Positions 1 to 5,161 of a stretch of 6,449 bases of DNA are shown here, one piece after another. Every line of letters begins with the position of its first letter. Position 1 is the stretch's first letter. The notes under the pieces are model-generated. The model was not told where the DNA came from. It did no database searches and saw nothing but the letters and a program-made list of their open reading frames with translations. This DNA is from Actinomycetes bacterium (GTDB lineage Bacteria > Actinomycetota > Actinomycetes > Propionibacteriales > Nocardioidaceae), in the NCBI GenBank assembly GCA_023417775.1, contig JAEZEJ010000033.1, positions 1 to 6,449 on the forward strand, in the 5' to 3' direction. The position numbers and the translations under genes were made by a program.

Positions 1-19
1 CCCCCCCCCCCCCCCCCCC
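1..19. other. 19-base C homopolymer at the window edge
   Basis: The window opens with 19 consecutive C, which is 19 G when read along the rplQ transcript. It directly follows a G/C palindrome. A run of this length is unlike anything else in the window. Its place at the very edge, just beyond a strong hairpin, suggests a contig end or a poly-G artefact (for example dark cycles of two-colour sequencing chemistry) rather than true chromosome sequence. This is an inference; a real homopolymer tract cannot be excluded from one sequence. Confidence 0.6.
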
Positions 20-29
20 GCGGGGGGGG
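12..29 (-). terminator. Putative rplQ terminator hairpin (perfect GC palindrome)
   Basis: The stretch C8-G-C-G8 is an 18-bp perfect palindrome 27 nt past the rplQ stop codon. As RNA it can fold into a 7-bp all-GC stem with a CGCG loop. Position and strength fit the end of the ribosomal operon, where a terminator is expected. No U-tract is visible, because the next bases are the suspicious homopolymer and then the window ends. If the homopolymer is an artefact, part of the palindrome may be artefactual too, so the call is tentative. Confidence 0.35.
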
Positions 30-55
30 CGCCGGCCCGCTTCGTCGAGCGTTAC

Positions 56-598
56 TCAGGCCTGGTCGTCGGCCGTCTCCTCGGCGGGAGCCTCGGCATC
101 AGCGGCGGCCTCCTCGGCCTCACCGGACACCGGAGCCTCCTCGACCTCGGCAGCCTCCTCGACCTCGGCAGCCTCCTCGGCCGGAGCCGGGGCGGCCTCC
201 GCCTTCGGGGCGGCCTTCTCAGCCTTCGGGGTCGGCGTGAAGCCACCCTCGACGATCTCGATCACGGCCATGGGCGCGTTGTCGCCCTTGCGCGGGCCGA
301 TCTTCGTGATGCGGGTGTAACCGCCGGGGCGGTTGGCCATATCGGGACCGATCTCCGTGAAGAGGGTGTGGACGACACCCTTGTCGCGGATGACCTTCAG
401 CACCTGGCGACGGTTCGCCAGGGTGTCGGTCTTGGCCTTGGTGATGAGCTGCTCGGCGTACGGACGCAGACGGCGGGCCTTGGCCTCCGTCGTAGTGATC
501 TTGCCGTGCTCGAACAGCGACTGCGCCAGGTTGGCGAGGATCAGCCGCTGATGCGAGGGGCTACCGCCGAGGCGTGCTCCCTTGGTGGGGGTGGGCAT
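56..598 (-). CDS. rplQ: 50S ribosomal protein L17 with acidic C-terminal tail
   Basis: L17 is a large-subunit protein near the exit of the peptide tunnel. Residues 1-118 are a full L17 core: the N-terminal PTPTKGARLGG segment, ITTTEAKARRLRPYAE at about 34-49, and GGYTRITKIGPRKGDNAPMA at about 92-111. From about residue 119 to 180 the protein is a low-complexity Ala/Glu/Pro tail, mostly acidic, that contains a duplicated AEVEEA unit. Such tails are common on actinobacterial L17, while E. coli L17 is close to the core length. The ATG start is supported by GGAGA about 8 nt upstream. The gene is last in the operon, 49 nt after rpoA. A short 5-bp inverted repeat (628-632 with 637-641) sits in that gap and is too weak to call a terminator. 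Identity is secure; the role of the tail is unknown. Confidence 0.97.
   Translation of the reverse strand: MPTPTKGARLGGSPSHQRLILANLAQSLFEHGKITTTEAKARRLRPYAEQLITKAKTDTLANRRQVLKVIRDKGVVHTLFTEIGPDMANRPGGYTRITKIGPRKGDNAPMAVIEIVEGGFTPTPKAEKAAPKAEAAPAPAEEAAEVEEAAEVEEAPVSGEAEEAAADAEAPAEETADDQA
135..170 (-). repeat. 18-bp tandem duplication inside the rplQ tail
   Basis: Two identical 18-bp units (135-152 and 153-170) lie head to tail, and the first 9 bases of a third copy follow at 171-179. The unit is a multiple of three, so it adds six residues (AEVEEA type) without shifting frame. This points to growth of the acidic L17 tail by in-frame slippage or unequal recombination, and copy number may vary between strains. 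Confidence 0.9.
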
Positions 599-647
599 TG
601 TCAGTTCTCCGTTTCAAGAATTCAGCGCGCCGAGTCCGGCGAGCAGA

Positions 648-1658
648 TCAGTACTGCTCGTCCTCGGCGAAGCTCGCGTCGTCGTCGTAGGTGTCGATGA
701 CCGCGCTCGGGTCGAAGCCGGCCGGGCTGTCCTTGAGGGACAGACCCATCTCGGCCAGCTTGGCCTTGACCTCATCGATCGACTTCGAGCCGAAGTTGCG
801 GATATCCAGCAGATCCTGCTCGCTGCGGCCGACGAGCTCACCCACGGTGTGGATGCCCTCGCGCTTGAGGCAGTTGTACGAGCGAACCGTGAAGTCCAGG
901 TCCTCGATCGGCAGAGCCAGATCGGCGGCCATCGCCTCGTCGACCGGCGACGGGCCGATGTCGATGCCCTCCGCCTCGACATTGAGCTCCCGGGCCAGGC
1001 CGAAGAGCTCCACGAGGGTCGAGCCGGCCGACGCGATCGCATCGCGCGGCAGGATCGACTGCTTGGTCTCGACATCGATGATCAGCTTGTCGAAGTCGGT
1101 GCGCTGCTCGACTCGGGTGGCCTCGACCTTGTAGGTGACCTTCAGGACCGGGCTGTAGATGGAGTCGACCGGCATACGGCCGATCTCTTCCTCGCCGGTC
1201 TTGTTCTGCGCGGCCGACACGTAGCCGCGGCCCCGCTCGACGACCAGCTCGATCTCGAGCCGGCCCTTGTCATTGAGGGTCGCGACGTGCAGGTCGGGAT
1301 TATGCACCTCGACACCCGCCGGCGGCGTGATGGCCGCAGCGGTGACATCTCCGGCACCTTCGGCGCGCAGGTACATGACCACCGGCTCGTCGTTCTCGGA
1401 GGAGACGACGAGGTTCTTCAGGTTGAGGATGATCTCGGTGACATCCTCGGTGACTCCGGGGATGGTCGAGAACTCGTGCAGGACACCGTCGATCTTGATC
1501 GAGGTGACGGCGGCACCCGGGATGGAGCTCAGCAGCGTGCGACGCAGTGAGTTGCCGAGGGTGTAGCCGAATCCGGGCTCCAGGGGCTCGATGACGAACC
1601 GCGAACGGTAGTCGCCTTCGGCCTCTTCGGACAGGACGGGACGCTGGGCGATCAGCAT
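648..1658 (-). CDS. rpoA: DNA-directed RNA polymerase subunit alpha
   Basis: The alpha subunit dimerises to start RNA polymerase assembly, and its C-terminal domain contacts UP-element DNA and activators. The product is 336 aa from the ATG at 1658. The N-terminal domain carries the conserved GNSLRRTLLSSIPG at about 35-48. The C-terminal domain spans about 247-307 and includes VRSYNCLKREG. R259, N262, C263 and K265 correspond to E. coli R265, N268, C269 and K271, the DNA-binding face, and the NFGSKS turn follows near 288-293. The tail is acidic and ends EDEQY. A longer reading from a GTG at 1682 is possible, but AAAGGA 9 nt before the ATG and the family N-terminus MLIxQRPxLSE favour 1658. It lies 61 nt after rpsD and 49 nt before rplQ, the usual alpha-operon position. 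No key residue is missing. Confidence 0.98.
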   Translation of the reverse strand: MLIAQRPVLSEEAEGDYRSRFVIEPLEPGFGYTLGNSLRRTLLSSIPGAAVTSIKIDGVLHEFSTIPGVTEDVTEIILNLKNLVVSSENDEPVVMYLRAEGAGDVTAAAITPPAGVEVHNPDLHVATLNDKGRLEIELVVERGRGYVSAAQNKTGEEEIGRMPVDSIYSPVLKVTYKVEATRVEQRTDFDKLIIDVETKQSILPRDAIASAGSTLVELFGLARELNVEAEGIDIGPSPVDEAMAADLALPIEDLDFTVRSYNCLKREGIHTVGELVGRSEQDLLDIRNFGSKSIDEVKAKLAEMGLSLKDSPAGFDPSAVIDTYDDDASFAEDEQY

Positions 1659-1667
1659 GGTGATGAT

Positions 1668-1673
1668 TCCTTT
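1668..1673 (-). promoter_or_regulatory. rpoA ribosome binding site (AAAGGA)
   Basis: AAAGGA stands 9 nt upstream of the ATG at 1658. It decides the rpoA start against the in-frame GTG at 1682, which would place this motif inside the coding region. It directly abuts the 3' arm of an inverted repeat (1674-1701). Confidence 0.8.
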
Positions 1674-1701
1674 CCGAGCCACCCGCTATTTGACGGCTCG
1701 G
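1674..1701 (-). promoter_or_regulatory. Inverted repeat abutting the rpoA ribosome binding site
   Basis: In the rpsD-rpoA gap, CCGAGCC (1674-1680) is a perfect inverted copy of GGCTCGG (1695-1701), giving a 7-bp stem with a 14-nt loop in the transcript. The stem ends on the base next to the rpoA AAAGGA. A competing pairing also exists: ACCCG (1681-1685) with CGGGT (1699-1703) uses part of the same 5' arm. No U-tract follows, so it is not an intrinsic terminator. A role in rpoA translation or RNA processing is inference; chance pairing in GC-rich DNA is possible. Confidence 0.4.
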
Positions 1702-1719
1702 GTCGAGGGAAGGGGCAGA

Positions 1720-2328
1720 TCAGATCTTCGAGTAGAACTCGACGATCAACTGCTCCTGGATCGGGACGACGATCTGCTCGCGGACCGGCTTCTGGTGCAC
1801 CAGGATCCGGCCGCGATCCGCCGAGACGTCGAGCCAACCGGGAACGGTGTCCTGGTCGTGGGTCTCGCGCGCCACGATGAAGGGCGTCATCTCCAGGCTC
1901 TTGGGACGCACGTCGATGATGTCGTGCGGGGAGACCTGGAAGGAGGGGATATTGGTCTTGACGCCGTTGACCAGGAAGTGACCGTGGGTCACCAGCTGGC
2001 GGGCGTGACGCCGCGTGCGGGCCAGGCCGGCACGGTAGACGACATTGTCCAGACGGGTCTCGAGCAGCGCGAGCAGGTTGTCACCGGTCTTGCCGGGCTT
2101 GCGATGCGCATTCTCGTAGTACTTGCGGAACTGCCTCTCCAGCACGCCGTAGGTGTACCGCGCCTTCTGCTTCTCCTGCAGCTGGGTGCGGTACTCCGAC
2201 TCCTTGACGCGGGCGCGGCCGTGCTGGCCGGGCGCGTACGGACGGCGCTCGAAGGCCTTGTCCCCACCGACGAGGTCGACGCCGAGACGACGCGACTTCT
2301 TGGTGAGAGGTCCGGTGTAACGGGCCAT
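1720..2328 (-). CDS. rpsD: 30S ribosomal protein S4
   Basis: S4 is a primary 16S rRNA-binding protein that nucleates 30S assembly. In several bacteria it is also the autogenous repressor of its own operon. The 202-aa product begins MARYTGPLTKKSRRLG. It has RPYAPGQHGRARVKESEY at about 29-46 and the S4 RNA-binding domain at roughly 91-152 (TRLDNVVYRAGLARTRRHARQLVTHGH onward), and it ends VEFYSKI. There are no cysteines at all, so this is the zinc-free form, and the length matches actinobacterial S4. The ATG is preceded by AGGAG with 9 nt spacing. It lies 28 nt after rpsK and 61 nt before rpoA. Identity is secure. Regulation by S4 itself is known in E. coli but cannot be shown here. Confidence 0.98.
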   Translation of the reverse strand: MARYTGPLTKKSRRLGVDLVGGDKAFERRPYAPGQHGRARVKESEYRTQLQEKQKARYTYGVLERQFRKYYENAHRKPGKTGDNLLALLETRLDNVVYRAGLARTRRHARQLVTHGHFLVNGVKTNIPSFQVSPHDIIDVRPKSLEMTPFIVARETHDQDTVPGWLDVSADRGRILVHQKPVREQIVVPIQEQLIVEFYSKI

Positions 2329-2356
2329 GGGTGAAAACTCCTAGAAAATCGACGCG

Positions 2357-2758
2357 TCAGAGACGACGGTGCTTGGGCGGACGGCAGCCGTTGTGCGGCG
2401 TGGGGGTCACATCGGAGATGGTGCCGACCTCCAGGCCGACGCCACTGAGCGACCGGATCGCCGTCTCGCGGCCCGAACCCGGGCCCTTGACGAAGACGTC
2501 GATCTTCTTCATGCCGTGCTCCATCGCCTGACGGCCAGCGGCCTCGGCGGCCATGCCGGCGGCGTAGGGCGTCGACTTGCGCGAGCCCTTGAAACCGACG
2601 GTTCCGCCGGAGGCCCAGGAGATCACCTGACCGCTGGGGTCGGTGATCGTCACGTGCGTGTTGTTGAACGTGCTCTTGATGTGGGCCTGGCCCTGCGCGA
2701 CGTTCTTCTTCTCCTTGCGGCGCACCTTCTTGGCGCCGGCATTGCTCTTGGGAGGCAT
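2357..2758 (-). CDS. rpsK: 30S ribosomal protein S11
   Basis: S11 sits on the platform of the 30S subunit near the mRNA exit and the E site. The 133-aa product has a basic N-terminus (KKVRRKEKK, about 10-18), then HIKSTFNNTHVTITD at about 26-40 and the family signature VKGPGSGRETAIRSL at about 90-104. It ends DVTPTPHNGCRPPKHRRL. The frame stays open to 2932 because it runs antisense-free through rpsM in another frame, but the family N-terminus MPPK and the position just after the rpsM stop fix the start at 2758. Only 7 nt separate the two genes. The only purine-rich stretch upstream is the AAAGAAGAAG that codes for the rpsM C-terminus, so initiation probably depends on ribosomes finishing rpsM. 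No truncation or missing motif is seen. Confidence 0.97.
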   Translation of the reverse strand: MPPKSNAGAKKVRRKEKKNVAQGQAHIKSTFNNTHVTITDPSGQVISWASGGTVGFKGSRKSTPYAAGMAAEAAGRQAMEHGMKKIDVFVKGPGSGRETAIRSLSGVGLEVGTISDVTPTPHNGCRPPKHRRL

Positions 2759-2765
2759 CGTCAGA

Positions 2766-3134
2766 TCACTTCTTCTTTCCGGCGACGGTGCGCTTGGGGC
2801 CCTTGCGCGTACGGGCGTTGGTCTTGGTGCGCTGGCCACGGACCGGCAGGTGGGCCCGGTGACGGCGACCCTGGTAGCTGCCGATCTCCATCTTGCGACG
2901 GATATCGGCGGTGATCTCACGACGGAGGTCACCCTCGACCTGGTAGCTGGTCTCGATGTGGTCGCGCAGCGCGACGAGCTGGTCGTCGTTCAGCTCGTGC
3001 ACACGAGTGCTCGGGTCGATGCCGGTGGCGGCAAGGGTCTCGGCGGCGCGCGTGCGGCCGACGCCGAAGATATAGGTGAGTGCGATCTCGATGCGCTTCT
3101 CGCGCGGGAGATCCACTCCGATGAGGCGTGCCAT
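2766..3134 (-). CDS. rpsM: 30S ribosomal protein S13
   Basis: S13 is in the head of the 30S subunit. It forms bridges to the 50S subunit and its tail reaches the P-site tRNA. The 122-aa product begins MARLIGVDLPREKRIEIALTY, has the helical region with YIFGVGRTRAAETLAATGI at about 21-39, and the S13 signature from IRRKMEIGSYQGRRHR to LPVRGQRTKTNARTRKGPK (about 78-114). It ends with a lysine-rich tail (GKKK). Length and sequence match actinobacterial S13. The ATG is preceded by AAAGGA (3144-3149) with 9 nt spacing. A 177-nt gap separates it from rpmJ, by far the largest gap inside the ribosomal cluster, so rpsM may have its own control. rpsK follows after 7 nt. Confidence 0.98.
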   Translation of the reverse strand: MARLIGVDLPREKRIEIALTYIFGVGRTRAAETLAATGIDPSTRVHELNDDQLVALRDHIETSYQVEGDLRREITADIRRKMEIGSYQGRRHRAHLPVRGQRTKTNARTRKGPKRTVAGKKK

Positions 3135-3311
3135 GGTGGCATTTCCTTTCGATCAGCGAAGGTGTTGGCGTCCGTGGCGCCCCGGTTGCCTCCCATATCG
3201 GCCTTCGATTCGGCCGTCATGGAACCGGGCCCCGGCCTTCGCGCCGGGGGTGGCGTCCGCACGAGGCGGACGAGCCGTCAGACGATGTGATTCACGGTGA
3301 AGAAGCCGCGA
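3135..3311 (-). promoter_or_regulatory. Structured rpmJ-rpsM intergenic region, candidate rpsM leader
   Basis: This 177-nt gap holds no gene but several inverted repeats in series. CGTCCGC (3254-3260) pairs with GCGGACG (3266-3272) around a 5-nt loop. CCCCGGC (3230-3236) pairs with GCCGGGG (3243-3249) around a 6-nt loop. CCCGGTT (3181-3187) pairs with AACCGGG (3223-3229) and encloses CGGCC (3199-3203) with GGCCG (3212-3216). A 9-nt direct repeat TGGCGTCCG occurs at 3166-3174 and 3251-3259, so the second arm of the first hairpin could also pair with the distal copy. The rpsM ribosome binding site (AAAGGA, 3144-3149) lies outside the stems. I see no convincing -35/-10 pair and no U-tract. A leader controlling the S13-S11-S4-alpha-L17 genes is inference by analogy to the E. 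coli alpha operon; no known leader family is recognised. Confidence 0.45.
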
Positions 3312-3425
3312 TCAGCCCTGGCGCTGCTTGTGGCGCGGGTTAGAGCAGATCACCATGACGCGGCCATGGCGACGGATCACCTTGCAGCTGTCACAGATCT
3401 TCTTCACGCTCGGGTTGACCTTCAT
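3312..3425 (-). CDS. rpmJ: 50S ribosomal protein L36
   Basis: L36 is the smallest large-subunit protein and binds 23S rRNA. Direct translation from the ATG at 3425 gives 37 aa, beginning MKVNPSVKKICDSCKVIRRHG and ending NPRHKQRQG before TGA. C11, C14, C27 and H32 form the CCCH zinc-ribbon set, so this is the zinc-binding (C+) form, not the zinc-free paralogue made under zinc starvation. The 37-aa length is normal for the family. It lies 36 nt after infA. The upstream AGAGAGAG is a modest ribosome binding site. Identity is secure from sequence and from its place between infA and rpsM. Confidence 0.96.
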   Translation of the reverse strand: MKVNPSVKKICDSCKVIRRHGRVMVICSNPRHKQRQG

Positions 3426-3461
3426 CGAGAAATCTCTCTCTTGGGTACGAACGTGACGGGT

Positions 3462-3683
3462 TTACTTGTAGCGGTAGACGATGCGCCCGCGGCTGAGGTC
3501 ATAGGGCGACAGCTCCACCACGACCCGGTCCTCGGGGAGGATGCGGATGTAGTGCTGACGCATCTTGCCCGAGATGTGCGCGAGGACCTTGTGGCCATTG
3601 GCCAGCTCCACGCGGAACATCGCGTTCGGCAGGGCTTCGATGACCGCGCCCTCCATCTCGATGACGCCTTCTTTTTTCGCCAT
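3462..3683 (-). CDS. infA: Translation initiation factor IF-1
   Basis: IF-1 is a small S1-like OB-fold protein that binds the A site of the 30S subunit during initiation. The 73-aa product is full length: MAKKEGVIEMEG at the start, LPNAMFRVELANGHKVLAHISGKMR at about 18-42, then YIRILPEDRVVVELSPYDLSRGRIVYRYK to the end. It is close to the mycobacterial protein across its length. The ATG at 3683 is preceded by AAGAAGAGG, which serves as a purine-rich binding site although the GAGG is only 2 nt from the ATG. It is first in the ribosomal cluster, under the promoter at 3784-3813, with rpmJ 36 nt downstream. The usual upstream partners adk/map are absent; an M20 peptidase gene stands there instead. 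Confidence 0.98.
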   Translation of the reverse strand: MAKKEGVIEMEGAVIEALPNAMFRVELANGHKVLAHISGKMRQHYIRILPEDRVVVELSPYDLSRGRIVYRYK

Positions 3684-3777
3684 GACCTCTTCTTCGGTTG
3701 ACTACGTCGACCAGACCCCGGCACACACGTGACCGCCCCACCCGAGGGCAGGGGGAAAACGAGCCTGACGAGGCCGA
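3684..3777 (-). promoter_or_regulatory. infA 5' leader with imperfect palindrome
   Basis: The stretch between the predicted transcription start (about 3777) and infA has no gene. Two small structures stand out. A 17-nt imperfect palindrome at 3696-3712 (six of seven arm pairs, GTA centre) sits just upstream of the infA binding site. A 4-bp stem with a tetraloop at 3763-3774 is followed three bases later by TTTT in the transcript. Both are short and could be chance. No known riboswitch is recognised. Confidence 0.3.
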
Positions 3778-3783
3778 CTCCCT

Positions 3784-3813
3784 ATCATACGCAGGCCGCC
3801 ATGCCGGACTCAA
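3784..3813 (-). promoter_or_regulatory. Sigma70-type promoter for the infA-rplQ operon
   Basis: On the minus strand TTGAGT (3808-3813) is separated by 18 nt from TATGAT (3784-3789). The -10 box matches TATAAT at 5 of 6 positions and the -35 box matches TTGACA at 4 of 6, including the TTGA core. In DNA this GC-rich such a pair is unlikely by chance. It is directed at infA, about 95 nt upstream of the ATG, and lies just past the M20 stop codon. Transcription would start near 3777. Confidence 0.7.
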
Positions 3814-3850
3814 ATCGGGTCGGGGCCCGCCAGGCGCGGCGGCGACGGGA

Positions 3851-5161
3851 TCAGCGCAGCCCGGTGATCAGCTCGCGGAAGAAGCCGATGCCCCGCTCCA
3901 GGGCCGCCACCTCGACGTACTCATTCGGCCCGTGGATGGCGTCGCGCTGTTCGCGGGACATCTCCAAGGGGGCGAATCGGTAGACCGAGTCGCAGATCCG
4001 GGTGAAGTGCCGGGAGTCCGTCCCGCCGGTCTGCGCGTACGGCACGGCCAGGACCTCGGGCATCGTGGCGGCCAGCGCGTCCGTCATGGCCTGCCACGCG
4101 TCGTTGTCGGTACGTGAGACCGGCGGCGGATCCTCCCCGTCGATCGCGGCGATCTCGATGTCGAGACCTCGGAACAGCTTCTCGAGGCGCGCGGCGAGCG
4201 CGGCCTTGGTGTCCCCCACGAGCAAGCGGACGTTGACGGTGGCGCGGGCCTCCGTGGCGAGCACATTGCGGGCCGGGCTCCCCGAGAGCCGGGTGACAGC
4301 GGTGGTGGTGCGCACCATCGCGGCCGTCTCGGGCCCGACCCGCGCCAGCAGCTCGGCCAGCGGGCGAGCGAAGCGGTCGACCTGGGCGAACAGGCCCGCC
4401 TGGGGGCCGCTCATCCGCTGGGACATCGTCCGCAGCATCAGCCGGACCGGCTCGGTCAACCGCGGCGACATCGGGCGCCGTTCCAGTCGGACGATCGCCC
4501 GCGCCAGTCGTGCGGTCGCGCCCCGCGGGGCCGGGGTCGATGCGTGGCCCCCTCCCCCGCGGGCGAGCAGCTCCACATCGACCGTGCCCTTCTCCACGAT
4601 CCCGACCATCGCGAGTCGGCCCCGCACCCCGGGGAACGCCCCCTCGACGATCGCGCCGCCCTCGTCGGAGACGAGCCACGGCCGCACTCCGGCCCGCTGG
4701 AGATGATCGACGACCCGGGCGGCGCCGGTGCCGAAGACCTCCTCATCCGCCCCGAAGGACAGATAGACATCCTGGGCCGGCGTGAAGCCCTCGCCCACGA
4801 GCGATTCGACCGCCTCGGCGATCGTCACGAGCGGGCCCTTGTCGTCGAGGGCGCCCCGCCCGTGGACGCGTCCATCGGCGATGCGGCCGCCGAAGGGGTC
4901 GCCGTGCCATTGCTCGGCGGGAGCCGGCACCACATCGTAGTGCGCCATCAGCACGATCGGACGCTCGGCGCTGCGCCCCGGCCAGCGGAAGAGCAGGTTC
5001 TGGTCCTCGATCACGGTGAGCTCGAGATGCGCGTGCAATCTCGGATAGAGCTCGGCGAAGACGGCCCGGAACCGCTCGAAGGCCGCTTCATCTCGCTCCT
5101 CGGGGGCCGAGACGGTGCGACAACGGATCAGGCGGGCCAGTCGGTCGGCGGGCGATGTCAT
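3851..5161 (-). CDS. M20 family metallopeptidase, carboxypeptidase S / PM20D1-like
   Basis: This is a two-zinc amidohydrolase of the M20 family, expected to cleave peptide or N-acyl-amino-acid amide bonds. The 436-aa product shows the full metal-site series: MAHYDVVP (H74, D76), GRGALDDKG (D106 as bridging ligand), GADEEVFG (E140 as general base, E141 as ligand), SDEGG (D166) and IHGPNEYV (H410). The inserted dimerisation domain lies at about 185-300, with GGGGHAS (H206). GGTDSRHF (about 379-386) followed by VYRFAPL is typical of the carboxypeptidase S/PM20D1 subgroup rather than DapE or ArgE. No signal peptide is visible, so it is probably cytoplasmic. The ATG at 5161 overlaps the transporter stop as ATGA and has AGGAGG 7 nt upstream. 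The substrate cannot be read from sequence; a DapE-like succinyl amidase is less likely. Confidence 0.9.
   Translation of the reverse strand: MTSPADRLARLIRCRTVSAPEERDEAAFERFRAVFAELYPRLHAHLELTVIEDQNLLFRWPGRSAERPIVLMAHYDVVPAPAEQWHGDPFGGRIADGRVHGRGALDDKGPLVTIAEAVESLVGEGFTPAQDVYLSFGADEEVFGTGAARVVDHLQRAGVRPWLVSDEGGAIVEGAFPGVRGRLAMVGIVEKGTVDVELLARGGGGHASTPAPRGATARLARAIVRLERRPMSPRLTEPVRLMLRTMSQRMSGPQAGLFAQVDRFARPLAELLARVGPETAAMVRTTTAVTRLSGSPARNVLATEARATVNVRLLVGDTKAALAARLEKLFRGLDIEIAAIDGEDPPPVSRTDNDAWQAMTDALAATMPEVLAVPYAQTGGTDSRHFTRICDSVYRFAPLEMSREQRDAIHGPNEYVEVAALERGIGFFRELITGLR

Noticed and set aside
628..641. Inverted repeat between rpoA and rplQ as a terminator
   Set aside because: It has a 5-bp stem, a 4-nt loop and no U-tract, and rplQ follows at once with a good binding site. 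Chance is likely in GC-rich DNA.
582..1550. Long open frame on the plus strand opposite rpoA (322 codons)
   Set aside because: It is antisense to a fully conserved rpoA. The composition is Arg/Asp/Gly/Leu-rich as expected from the opposite strand of GC-rich genes, and no family motif is visible.
1659..1682. Alternative GTG start for RpoA adding eight residues
   Set aside because: The extension includes the AAAGGA ribosome binding site, and actinobacterial alpha subunits begin at the MLIxQRP methionine.
2759..2932. N-terminal extension of S11 overlapping rpsM
   Set aside because: The 58 extra residues have no similarity to S11 and overlap the conserved S13 C-terminus. The family N-terminus begins at 2758.
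3426..3445. Short inverted repeat (GAGA...TCTC) over the rpmJ ribosome binding site
   Set aside because: The stem is only 4 bp with weak pairing. It is too short to support a regulatory claim.
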